Source: an uncultured Oscillospiraceae bacterium
GTDB taxonomy: Bacteria > Bacillota > Clostridia > Oscillospirales > Oscillospiraceae
NCBI GenBank assembly: GCA_934623545.1
Contig: CAKTVN010000052.1
Location: 1 to 9,437, forward strand
Direction of reading: 5' to 3'
Length of the DNA: 9,437 nt
Notes under the pieces: generated by a model
Databases searched by the model: none
What the model was told of the DNA's origin: nothing
What the model saw: only the letters and a program-made list of their open reading frames with translations
In this document: positions 1 to 5,665 of the stretch, piece after piece
How the letters are laid out: each line of letters starts with the position of its first letter
Numbering within the stretch: position 1 is the first letter of the stretch
Made by a program: the position numbers and the translations under genes

Positions 1-40
1 GCGCAAGGACGAGAGCCAGGATTTTGTATCGTGTTTTCAA
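1..40 (-). CDS. 5' end of a secreted or membrane protein (partial, runs off left edge)
   Basis: Only 13 codons are visible, read from a TTG at 40: MKTRYKILALVLA, with the TTG taken as Met. A basic stretch (K2, R4, K6) followed by a hydrophobic run is the beginning of a signal peptide or a first membrane segment. An AAGGAGGA ribosome site lies at 51-58, about 11 nt upstream, which is slightly long. The TTG overlaps the stop of the preceding 29-codon frame as TTGA, which suggests translational coupling. The same frame stays open back to an ATG at 223 that has its own GGAGGAG at 234-240. That would add 61 residues before the hydrophobic stretch, so an internal start is more natural but unproved. 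The product family cannot be named from this fragment. Confidence 0.5.
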   Translation of the reverse strand, partial: MKTRYKILALVLA

Positions 41-126
41 AGGGGTATTTTCCTCCTTGCCGTAGTGTGGGGTGTGCTCGCGTATCCGTCCGGCGGCACG
101 CCGTGGAAAAAACAGATCGGGAACAT
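37..126 (-). CDS. Short leader-like ORF (29 aa), coupled to the next gene
   Basis: This frame begins with an ATG at 126 preceded by a near-ideal AAGGAGGA (133-140) at 7 nt spacing. It ends with a TGA that shares four bases (TTGA) with the TTG start of the downstream signal-peptide protein. The 29-residue product begins MFPICFFHGVPP and ends in a basic RRKIPL tail. I recognise no family. The ribosome site and the overlap are the only support: it may be a real small protein, a translational leader, or a chance frame. It conflicts with the reading in which the downstream protein starts at 223. Confidence 0.35.
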   Translation of the reverse strand: MFPICFFHGVPPDGYASTPHTTARRKIPL

Positions 127-373
127 GGGTATTCCTCCTTCCTCTTTTTATGTAGGCCCGTATTTGTCCTCGACACCCCCGGACAGGGAAGTCACCAGAC
201 GGCAGCATGCCGGGCTGCTCCATGAGAATTGCACTCCTCCGAGGATCTCTCCGAGCCGCCCCCATTGTGTGAACTGTGGCTGGGCGGAAGTATCATTGTC
301 CCCATGCGCGGTCATGGCCGTGCCGGCGGCTGTCCGGCAGTTCCGGGCTGACGGTATCGCTCTCCAAAAAGGG
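127..373 (-). other. Stretch without a convincing gene; chained short frames
   Basis: Two short minus-strand frames continue the ATGA-overlap pattern that starts at the sigma-like gene. One is a 21-codon frame (312-377, starting MTLFGERYRQPG). The other is a 55-codon frame (148-315, starting MTAHGDNDTS and ending at a TAA). Neither has a good ribosome site nor a recognisable domain, and both are rich in Gly, Pro, Ser and Arg. The chain could be a genuine run of coupled small ORFs, but a structured untranslated leader of the element or plain coincidence in GC-rich DNA is equally possible. No repeat, tRNA or terminator is visible. Confidence 0.3.
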
Positions 374-502
374 TCATGGCGTGTCACCCGGCGGGCTTCG
401 CTCTCGCGGCACATGGGAATGTGTCTGGTGAATGGCTATGAACTTGTCAAGGTACGGTGAGGGAAACATCACCCTCTCACCCAACGCGGATTTTTTGCTC
501 AT
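374..502 (-). CDS. Small ORF (42 aa) overlapping the sigma-like gene
   Basis: The ATG at 502 overlaps the stop of the sigma-like gene as ATGA, a classic translational-coupling arrangement. The 42-residue product begins MSKKSALGERVMFPSPYLDK and ends in a basic, proline-rich tail (PRERSPPGDTP). It has a believable amino-acid mix but no domain, membrane segment or metal-binding motif that I recognise. It ends with a TGA that again forms an ATGA with the next short frame. It would be co-transcribed with the sigma-like gene. I infer a small accessory protein of the mobile element; the alternative is an uncoded leader region. Confidence 0.4.
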   Translation of the reverse strand: MSKKSALGERVMFPSPYLDKFIAIHQTHSHVPRERSPPGDTP

Positions 503-978
503 TTGTCACCCTGTTTTCTTGAAAATTTCAAAATTTTCTTTTTTCCGGCCATAATGGACTTGCAAATATTTTGAAAAGATACACCTTCTTTCGCCGCAAT
601 CTCCCGGTATGTCATGCCCTCGCAGTACATCCGGATGCGGCGGTATTGCTTTTCCGTGACGAGCCCGCGGATCTTCTGCAAGGAGGCTTGTGCGAACAAA
701 ACGTTTTCCCTTCGTTCAAGGCGGGCAAGAATTGTTTCTTCCGGAGACGGCTCTGCGGCGGAGTATTCCGTAAGGGGCGATGTGTGGTCTGAGTAAGCAT
801 GATCTGCCAGTTCCCAGTTGTGGTAATCTTCATCCGACCACGTTTTCCAGAACCGGAACTCCTCCTCAGACGAAAACTGCTCGGGCGTGAGCGGATGATC
901 CTGCTCAAAAGCGTCCGGGCAGAGGATGGCGCGGCTGTTCCGCTTGTTTCGTGAATACAGGCTTTTCCTATCGTGCAT
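499..978 (-). CDS. Sigma-70 region-4-like HTH protein of mobile-element type
   Basis: The product is 159 aa. The start at 978 (MHDRKSLYSR) was chosen because GGAGGT sits at 986-991, 7 nt upstream; an in-frame ATG at 1014 would add 12 residues but lies inside a hairpin. Residues about 30-95 are acidic and rich in Trp, Tyr and His (FRFWKTWSDEDYHNWEL). Residues about 104-150 form a region-4-type helix-turn-helix: LVTEKQYRRIRMYCEGMTYREIAAKEGVS, ending in a lysine-rich helix (GKKKILKF). Sigma region 2 is absent, so this is not a complete sigma factor. Short sigma-like proteins of this layout are common in Firmicute conjugative elements, where they are thought to act in transcription of the element. 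That role is inferred here. The stop overlaps a 42-codon frame. Confidence 0.75.
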   Translation of the reverse strand: MHDRKSLYSRNKRNSRAILCPDAFEQDHPLTPEQFSSEEEFRFWKTWSDEDYHNWELADHAYSDHTSPLTEYSAAEPSPEETILARLERRENVLFAQASLQKIRGLVTEKQYRRIRMYCEGMTYREIAAKEGVSFQNICKSIMAGKKKILKFSRKQGDK

Positions 979-989
979 TGTATGTACCT

Positions 990-1018
990 CCGATTGTTTT
1001 TGGCGGGGAAACAATCGG
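990..1018 (-). promoter_or_regulatory. Hairpin touching the ribosome site of the sigma-like gene
   Basis: Two perfectly complementary 10-base arms, CCGATTGTTT and AAACAATCGG, lie at 1009-1018 and 990-999 around a 9-nt loop. In the minus-strand transcript the 3' arm ends with the GG that also begins the GGAGG ribosome site (987-991). A folded stem would therefore bury part of the Shine-Dalgarno sequence about 12 nt before the ATG. This could modulate translation of the sigma-like gene. There is no U-tract after it, so it is not a terminator. The stem is seen directly; the control role is inference. Confidence 0.5.
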
Positions 1019-1064
1019 GGGCTACGGGTATGCAGCGATCCAGCATTGCCAGCGCGAGATAAAC

Positions 1065-1106
1065 AAAAAGCACCCTTTCAGCGGATTCGCTGAAAGAGTG
1101 CTTTTT
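1065..1106. terminator. Long hairpin with A/T tails, candidate bidirectional terminator
   Basis: Arms of 19 bases, AAAAAGCACCCTTTCAGCG (1065-1083) and CGCTGAAAGAGTGCTTTTT (1088-1106), pair with a single mismatch around a 4-nt GATT loop. The outer A5/T5 ends give a U-run after the stem on both strands, the layout of a bidirectional rho-independent terminator. It stands 87 bp upstream of the sigma-like gene, so it would insulate that gene from minus-strand transcription entering from the right. Its length and symmetry also fit a structural repeat at a mobile-element end. Confidence 0.65.
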
Positions 1107-1112
1107 GCTCGT

Positions 1113-1232
1113 CTATGCGAGTTCAGGCGCTTTAATATCTGCATTTGCTATATGGTTGGCAGTCGCATGCAGGAACGGCTTATTACCCGCAGGGACTACA
1201 GAGTCGACTACCAAGAAAGCGTGTTTTTTCTG
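1113..1232 (-). pseudogene. Possible 3' remnant of a lost gene
   Basis: Between two TAG codons (1233-1235 and 1113-1115) the minus strand is open for 39 codons and reads like ordinary protein: HAFLVVDSVVPAGNKPFLHA followed by a stretch ending IKAPELA. There is no ATG and no ribosome site in frame, and the frame is blocked just upstream. It may be the tail of a gene cut by insertion of the neighbouring element or by decay. The product is not recognised, and chance openness of 39 codons is possible. Confidence 0.25.
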
Positions 1233-1374
1233 CTAATACCATTTGCCTTACTGCGGCCGTGGACAAATTGAAAGTTTATTGCAGAATTCTATTTCAATAT
1301 GACTCGTAACTTGCTCATAAGCTTTTTAGGATCACATCACAAAAGCGTTTTCGTCATTCTCCGAACTATTGAAT

Positions 1375-1419
1375 AAAAAAGTTGGGTGTAGCTCGTTCTT
1401 ACAAGACGGCTACCCCAAC
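1375..1419 (-). terminator. Rho-independent terminator of the YheO/DauR-type regulator
   Basis: On the minus strand the arms GTTGGGGTAGC (1419-1409) and GCTACACCCAAC (1392-1381) pair as 5+6 bp with a one-base bulge. They are followed immediately by six U residues (1380-1375). The structure lies 62 nt past the TAA of the regulator gene, the expected place for its terminator. The plus strand has no T-run after the stem, so it appears to act in one direction. Confidence 0.75.
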
Positions 1420-1480
1420 ATTAGTTTAAACCGAAAAAACGCGGACAACGCATCTGCGGAGAGAGCAGCCCGGAATCGGT

Positions 1481-2125
1481 TTATAAATCTTCGGAATGAC
1501 GCAGTTCGCGCAGATAGTTATAGAGCGTTGCCTGGGAAATAGAGAGGATCTTACAGACAATAGGAACGGCGTCTTTCACGGCAAATACACCCTTCAAATC
1601 CAGTTGATGCAGGATCCGCATTTTTTCCTGTTTCGTGTCCAGAACAGACGGCTTTGAGCTTTCGACCGTATCAACAATCACCTGCCGTGTCAGATTTTGA
1701 ATATAATTCTCCTCTGTCGGAAGAGCAGCTTCCGCTTTTTCGCTCAGCGAATGGCATCGGATCATGGAGTCGATACAATCGCGCAGTTCCTCCCACTTGG
1801 AGGTATCCTGATTGATACAGATAAGCGCATATGGTTTTCCCATCTCGTCCCGGAAAAGGATATGAGACGCACGAAGTGAATTCCCGGACGGTCCGTGGCT
1901 TGCATACCCAATTACACAGTCGTCGTCATCCATCAAGCTTAAAACGGTGTCGTAAACCGAGGGATTCATTTTATACCCAGCCTTCCGTCCGGTAACGTGT
2001 CCATTAACAATATAGTACAGTTCCTTTTTTTCTAAATCGTGCAGAGCGATCTCGGTTTGCTCGCCCATGACGCGTGAAAAACCGGCAACCGTCTTTTTAA
2101 TAATCTCCAAACGATCCTGCTGCAT
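1481..2125 (-). CDS. YheO/DauR-family transcriptional regulator (PAS-like + HTH)
   Basis: The product is 214 aa, starting at the ATG at 2125 behind GGAGG with 7 nt spacing. A longer frame starting at 2170 is ruled out because that region contains the gene's own promoter. Residues about 8-115 match the YheO-like PAS domain: EIALHDL near 25-31, then HILFRDEMGKPYALICINQD at 88-107. Residues about 165-212 form the DauR-type helix-turn-helix: MRILHQLDLKGVFAVKDAV, then ISQATLYNYLRELR. DauR, the best-known member, represses D-arginine catabolism genes. Family members generally act as ligand-responsive regulators of nearby metabolic genes. It is transcribed away from the buk operon across a shared AT-rich region, so control of that operon is the natural inference. 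The ligand is unknown; Cys70 and Cys103 lie in the PAS-like part. Confidence 0.85.
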   Translation of the reverse strand: MQQDRLEIIKKTVAGFSRVMGEQTEIALHDLEKKELYYIVNGHVTGRKAGYKMNPSVYDTVLSLMDDDDCVIGYASHGPSGNSLRASHILFRDEMGKPYALICINQDTSKWEELRDCIDSMIRCHSLSEKAEAALPTEENYIQNLTRQVIVDTVESSKPSVLDTKQEKMRILHQLDLKGVFAVKDAVPIVCKILSISQATLYNYLRELRHSEDL

Positions 2126-2162
2126 GATATATCCTCCGCCATACATATTTCCATATGAAAGA

Positions 2163-2191
2163 ATTATCACACAAAAAGAAACGGATGTAAA
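2163..2191 (-). promoter_or_regulatory. Sigma-A-type promoter of the regulator gene
   Basis: On the minus strand a TTTACA -35 box (2191-2186; one mismatch to TTGACA) is followed after exactly 17 bp by GATAAT (2168-2163), itself preceded by TGT as an extended -10. Transcription would begin near 2156, leaving a leader of about 30 nt that contains the GGAGG site. This fixes the start codon of the regulator at 2125. Confidence 0.7.
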
Positions 2192-2225
2192 TAGCGTACA
2201 CTACTGCCAAAGTACCCAGAATTTT

Positions 2226-2325
2226 ATATAATTTTTCTACAAAATGACGATTTTATAGAAAAATTATAATTTCTATAGACAAACACTTCAGTTAATGATA
2301 GATTGTGATTATAGAAAAATTATAA
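2226..2325. repeat. Repeated AT-rich 17-mer and palindrome, candidate operator array
   Basis: The 17-mer TTATAGAAAAATTATAA occurs twice without mismatch, at 2253-2269 and 2309-2325, with start points 56 bp apart. A reverse-complement copy matching at 15 of 17 positions lies at 2226-2242. The middle copy also forms a perfect 8-bp inverted repeat with the bases that follow it (TATAGAAA at 2254-2261, TTTCTATA at 2270-2277). The 17-mer has matching TTATA/TATAA ends. Multiple copies between divergent genes suggest binding sites for the adjacent regulator. AT-richness raises the chance of coincidental repeats, but two exact 17-mers are unlikely to arise by accident. Confidence 0.55.
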
Positions 2326-2345
2326 GCGATTCGTCTTTTTATAAT
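2276..2345 (+). promoter_or_regulatory. Probable promoter zone of the buk operon
   Basis: Several plus-strand elements are possible. TAGACA (2276-2281) lies 17 bp before TAGATT (2299-2304), and a perfect TATAAT lies at 2340-2345 without a good -35 box. The second 17-mer repeat overlaps this zone, so a bound regulator would interfere with, or assist, polymerase here. Which element is used cannot be decided from sequence. The start codon of buk follows at 2371 behind GGAG (2359-2362). Confidence 0.35.
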
Positions 2346-2370
2346 AATTTTTTAATATGGAGCAACGCAC

Positions 2371-3456
2371 ATGAAACTCTGTCTTGTTATCAATCCCGGA
2401 TCCACCTCCACAAAAGTCGGTGTTTTTTCCGGCACAAAGCTGATTCTGGCGAAGACGCTGTCTCATTCGCAGGATGAACTTGCGCCTTTCCCGGCGATTG
2501 TTTCTCAGAAGGAATATCGAGCCGGGCTAATCCGGAATTTTCTGGCAGAAAACAGTATTTCTCCTCAGGATATAAAGATTATCATTGCTATTGCAGGGCT
2601 GATCGCTCCCGGGGACGCCGGAGTATACGAAGTGAACGCTGATATGCTTCACGATTTGGAAGAGGCTCGGTATGACGAGCACGCTGCCAATCTTGGTGCT
2701 ATGATTGCCGCGACGATGGCTGCCGAACTCGGCGTGAAGGCGTATGTTGCCGATGCGATCACCGTCGACGAGATGGAGCCGGTGGCACGGCTGTCCGGCA
2801 TTCCGGAGATTGTCCGTCAGGGGCGCTCGCACACGCTCAATCAAAAGCACACCGCCCGTATGGCGGCGAGGGAACTCGGACTTCGTTACGAAGAGGCACA
2901 TTTGGTTGTGGCGCATCTGGGCGGCGGGATATCTGTCACGGCGCACCGTGACGGACGCATGGTTGATACTAATGCCGCGAGAGGCGAAGGTCCATTCTGC
3001 ATTGACCGCTCCGGCGGTGTGAACTCCTTTGAACTGGCAAAGCTCTGCTTTAGTGGCCGCTTCTCTCAAAAGGAGATGCTGAGAAAAATCAACGGCTGCG
3101 GCGGTGTCGTAGCGTATCTTGGCACGCGGGATTTCCGCGAGGTAGAGGCACACATGAATGCCGGAGATAAGGTCGCAACGGATGTGTTTGAGGCTATGGC
3201 ATACCAAATTGCGAAAGAAATCGCCGCCATGACGGTCGCGCTTCAGGGGCGTACGGATGCGATTGTGCTGACGGGCGGCATGGCAAATTCTGCCCGACTC
3301 TGCACGCGCATCACAGGGCATGTACAGTATCTGGCCAAAGTCCTAGTGTTCCCTGGTGAGCAGGAACTGGAGTCGCTGGCCGAATATGCTGAAGCGATCC
3401 AGAGTGGTGCCTTGACACCAAAGGTTTACACGAGAAAGGACAATAAAAATGTATAA
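2371..3456 (+). CDS. buk: Butyrate kinase
   Basis: The product is 361 aa, the usual length of the family. It phosphorylates ADP from butyryl (or branched-chain acyl) phosphate in the cytoplasm, yielding ATP and the free acid. Acetate/butyrate-kinase (ASKHA) motifs appear in order: NPGSTSTKVGVF at 8-19 (phosphate 1), GRSHTLNQKH at 151-160, HLGGGISVTAHRDGRMVDTN at 182-201 (phosphate 2), RSGGVNSFEL at 213-222, VLTGGMANSARL at 299-310 (adenosine site), and FPGEQELESLAEYA at 327-340. These favour Buk over acetate kinase. The start has GGAG 8 nt upstream. The stop overlaps the next gene by 8 bp. Its place beside a 2-oxoacid:ferredoxin oxidoreductase suggests isobutyrate-, isovalerate- or propionate-type substrates as well as butyrate; no butyryl-CoA synthesis genes are in view. 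It comes first in the operon, the reverse of the classical ptb-buk order. Confidence 0.93.
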   Translation: MKLCLVINPGSTSTKVGVFSGTKLILAKTLSHSQDELAPFPAIVSQKEYRAGLIRNFLAENSISPQDIKIIIAIAGLIAPGDAGVYEVNADMLHDLEEARYDEHAANLGAMIAATMAAELGVKAYVADAITVDEMEPVARLSGIPEIVRQGRSHTLNQKHTARMAARELGLRYEEAHLVVAHLGGGISVTAHRDGRMVDTNAARGEGPFCIDRSGGVNSFELAKLCFSGRFSQKEMLRKINGCGGVVAYLGTRDFREVEAHMNAGDKVATDVFEAMAYQIAKEIAAMTVALQGRTDAIVLTGGMANSARLCTRITGHVQYLAKVLVFPGEQELESLAEYAEAIQSGALTPKVYTRKDNKNV

Positions 3457-4351
3457 GAACTTTCGGGAACTGCTTGCCGCAGCGAAAAAGGGTCCAAAAC
3501 GGACAATTGCCATTGCGGCAGCTGCAGAAGAGCATATCATTCAGCTCGTGACGGCGATTAAAACAGCAGATCTGTGTCATGTGATTCTTGTAGATGACGA
3601 AACGAAGATTCGGGCATTGGCCGCGGTACTTGGCGAGGATCTTCAGGGTGTGACTGTGATCCACGAGCCAGATGCCGGAAAGATGGCTCTCACAGCTGTA
3701 GAGCAGGTCAGCAGCGGAAAAGCAGACGTATTTGTTAAAGGGAAGATCAACACCAGCGATTTTTTGCGGGCAGTTTTGAACAAGCAGGTCGGACTTCGCA
3801 CCGGCCGACGGCTCAGCGCTCTGACGTGCTACGATGTCCCTGGCATGGACAAGCTCTTCTTCATCACAGACGGCGGCATGAATATAGCGCCGGATCTCTC
3901 CGCCAAAGCGGATATCCTCCGAAACGCCATGGAGGTGCTTCACGCTTTTGGGATCACTGAGCCGAAGGTCGCTCTGCTGTCGGCAAACGAAAAAGTGAAC
4001 GCGGAAATGCAGTCCTCCGTAGATGCGGCAGCGCTCTGCGAAATGGCCGCGCGGGGCGAGTTGCCCCGGGGCATTTATGAGGGGCCTATCGCCTTCGACG
4101 TTGCCATGCGTCCGGACGCGGCCAAAACAAAGGGGATTGAAAGTCGGGTCAGCGGGGATGTTGATCTTTTCCTCGTTCCTAACATCGAGACCGGCAACTG
4201 TCTGGGAAAGGCAATCGGGTATTTCGGCCATGCGCAGTCGGCGGTTCTGATGATTGGAGCATCCCGTCCCGTGGTCATGACCTCACGAGCCGCATCGGTA
4301 AACAGTAAACTCACCGCCGTTGCATTTGCGCTTCTGGCGTGCGGGAAATAA
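3449..4351 (+). CDS. ptb: Phosphate butyryltransferase
   Basis: The product is 300 aa, typical of Ptb and shorter than long phosphotransacetylases. It exchanges the CoA of an acyl-CoA for phosphate, feeding acyl-phosphate to butyrate kinase. Supporting motifs are IAIAAAAEEH at 20-29, VFVKGKINTSDFLRAVL at 94-110, LTCYDVPGMDKLFFITDGGM at 125-144, NIAPDL at 145-150, VALLSANEKVN at 174-184, EGPIAFDVAM at 211-220 and NIETGNCLGKAIGYFGHAQS at 245-264. The DGGMN and GPIAFD blocks are strongly conserved in the Pta/Ptb family. The start at 3449 lies 8 bp inside buk, behind AAAGGA, so the two genes are translationally coupled. Acyl specificity (C2 to C5, straight or branched) cannot be read from these motifs. 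Context favours the acyl-CoA made by the downstream oxidoreductase. Confidence 0.92.
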   Translation: MYKNFRELLAAAKKGPKRTIAIAAAAEEHIIQLVTAIKTADLCHVILVDDETKIRALAAVLGEDLQGVTVIHEPDAGKMALTAVEQVSSGKADVFVKGKINTSDFLRAVLNKQVGLRTGRRLSALTCYDVPGMDKLFFITDGGMNIAPDLSAKADILRNAMEVLHAFGITEPKVALLSANEKVNAEMQSSVDAAALCEMAARGELPRGIYEGPIAFDVAMRPDAAKTKGIESRVSGDVDLFLVPNIETGNCLGKAIGYFGHAQSAVLMIGASRPVVMTSRAASVNSKLTAVAFALLACGK

Positions 4352-4385
4352 AGAAACGAAAAGGAAAAGGCAGGATGGTAACAGT

Positions 4386-4583
4386 ATGAAAGCGATCCCG
4401 AACATTGAGCGCTGCAAAGCGTGCGGGCTGTGCATCCTCAACTGCGGCAAGGGTGCCCTTGCGCTGTCAGAGGAGTTGAACAAAGCGGGCTATAAGGTGA
4501 TAGCCGTTGATGAGGAAAAGTGCGTCGGCTGCGGTATTTGCTATACCGTGTGCCCGGACGGGGTCTTTTCCATTGTGAAGTAA
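4386..4583 (+). CDS. 2x[4Fe-4S] ferredoxin-type delta subunit of 2-oxoacid oxidoreductase
   Basis: The product is 65 aa, starting at the ATG at 4386 (MKAIPNIERC) with AGGA about 10 nt upstream; an ATG at 4320 would lie inside ptb. Two complete CxxCxxCxxxC motifs bind two [4Fe-4S] clusters: Cys10, 13, 16, 20 (CKACGLCILNC) and Cys46, 49, 52, 56 (CVGCGICYTVCP). It would relay electrons from the thiamine-diphosphate site to ferredoxin. Position immediately before the alpha subunit (11 bp gap) matches delta subunits of VOR/KOR complexes, which are often encoded first. The first cluster has Gly21, not the common proline, after its last cysteine; the second has Pro57. Confidence 0.88.
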   Translation: MKAIPNIERCKACGLCILNCGKGALALSEELNKAGYKVIAVDEEKCVGCGICYTVCPDGVFSIVK

Positions 4584-4594
4584 GGAGGAATACT

Positions 4595-5662
4595 ATGGGT
4601 GATATGGTAAAGGGCAATATTGCCATTGCCGAAGCCGCCGTTCGCGCCGGCATTGAGGTATACGCAGGCTATCCCATCACGCCGTCCACCGAGGTGATGG
4701 AATACCTGTCCGGCCGTCTGCCGGAGCTTGGCCGGACGTTTATTCAGTCAGAAAGCGAGCTCGCGGCGATCAATATGGTTATGGGTGTTGCCGCCTGCGG
4801 ACGCCGGGTGCTGACGGCGTCCTCCGGGCCGGGCATCTCTCTTAAGCAGGAAGGCATTTCCTACATGAATCAGTTCGATTATCCCTGCGTGATCCTAAAC
4901 GTCGTGCGCTGGGGCAACGGTCTCGGCTCGCTTGATGGCGCACAAACGGATTATCTCCGTGAGACCCGCGGCGGCGGAAACGGCGACTACCGCAACATCG
5001 TCCTCTGCCCTTCTACGGTTCAGGAGTCTGTGGATCTGATGTACGAGGCCTTTGATCTGGCAGAAAAATACCGCTGCATTGTAGAGATCATGACGGACAG
5101 CGGTCTCGGTCATATGATGGAGCCCTGCGAATATCCAGAATTCCGCGAACTGAAGAAATGTGAATGGGGTCTGGACGGCACATACAAGGTGCCCCGCTCC
5201 GACTTCCTGAACCGGAATATCCGGGCGGAATCGGACGAATACATCCGCAAGGTGGATACCATGCGCTGCAATGAACAGCGCTGGGAATCGATTGCCACGG
5301 AGGATGCCGATTATGTTTTCGTGGCCTACGGTATGTGCGGCCGCGTAATGCGGGGGCTTGTGCAGGAACTGCGTGCCGCCGGTGAAAAGGTTGGCCTGCT
5401 CCGTCCCATTTCCGCCTGGCCTTTCCCGGAGAAAGCATTTGAGGCTCTTCGCAAAAATGCACCTTCCCTGAAGGGACTCATTACTGTGGAAACGAACGGC
5501 GAGGGGCAAATGGTAGAGGATGTGGCAATGTTTGCCAAGAAGCACGGCATGGGCGCCGTTCCGGTGTATGCGCTCGCCTACGTTTGCGGCGTCCCGAAAG
5601 ACGACACAGTAAAGGCGGATTTCGCCAAAGTGAAAAACGGCGAGATCAAGGAGGTGTTTTAA
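4595..5662 (+). CDS. vorB: 2-oxoacid:ferredoxin oxidoreductase alpha subunit (VorB/KorA type)
   Basis: The product is 355 aa, starting at the ATG at 4595 behind GGAGG (4584-4588). It carries the pyrimidine-binding and dimer domains of the enzyme that converts a 2-oxoacid, CoA and oxidised ferredoxin to acyl-CoA, CO2 and reduced ferredoxin. Visible motifs are GYPITPSTEVMEYL at 25-38, SESELAAINMVMGVA at 52-66, TASSGPGISLKQEGISYM at 74-91 and RWGNGLGSLDGAQTDYLRET at 105-124, then the C-terminal GLLRPISAWPFPEKAFEAL at 267-285. Length and sequence resemble proteins annotated as 3-methyl-2-oxobutanoate (2-ketoisovalerate) oxidoreductase VorB. Related 2-oxoglutarate (KorA) and pyruvate enzymes are hard to separate by eye, so the symbol is tentative. 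The kinase/transferase pair upstream favours a branched or short-chain 2-oxoacid over 2-oxoglutarate. Confidence 0.88.
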   Translation: MGDMVKGNIAIAEAAVRAGIEVYAGYPITPSTEVMEYLSGRLPELGRTFIQSESELAAINMVMGVAACGRRVLTASSGPGISLKQEGISYMNQFDYPCVILNVVRWGNGLGSLDGAQTDYLRETRGGGNGDYRNIVLCPSTVQESVDLMYEAFDLAEKYRCIVEIMTDSGLGHMMEPCEYPEFRELKKCEWGLDGTYKVPRSDFLNRNIRAESDEYIRKVDTMRCNEQRWESIATEDADYVFVAYGMCGRVMRGLVQELRAAGEKVGLLRPISAWPFPEKAFEALRKNAPSLKGLITVETNGEGQMVEDVAMFAKKHGMGAVPVYALAYVCGVPKDDTVKADFAKVKNGEIKEVF

Positions 5663-5665
5663 GCG

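Larger units (their letters stand above)
1107..1480. other. Gene-free junction region
   Basis: No intact gene is supported over these 374 bases. The left part (to about 1235) contains a short protein-like minus-strand frame with no start. The right part is AT-rich and contains the terminator of the regulator at 1375-1419. A loose TTGAAA/TTTCAA inverted pair occurs near 1268-1297. The change from GC-rich element-like DNA to AT-rich DNA makes this the likeliest place for the boundary between the mobile element and the resident chromosome, but I find no target-site repeat inside the window. Confidence 0.45.

Noticed and set aside
65..460. A 131-codon plus-strand frame in the left region
   Set aside because: No ribosome site and no domain, and the real ribosome sites in this stretch all point to the minus strand.
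456..484. GGTGAG/CTCACC inverted repeat near the small ORF
   Set aside because: The stem needs a two-base bulge, has no U-run and lies inside a possible coding frame, so it does not support a terminator or regulatory call.
612..1073. A 153-codon minus-strand frame covering the sigma-like gene in another frame, beginning MLFVYLALAM
   Set aside because: Its start looks like a leader with a hydrophobic run, but it continues out of frame through the sigma-like gene with Ser/Arg-rich sequence. The ATG at 978 has the ribosome site and the domain match.
2527..4231. Two long minus-strand frames (264 and 306 codons) opposite buk and ptb
   Set aside because: Both mirror well-conserved kinase and transferase genes and show low-complexity shadow composition.
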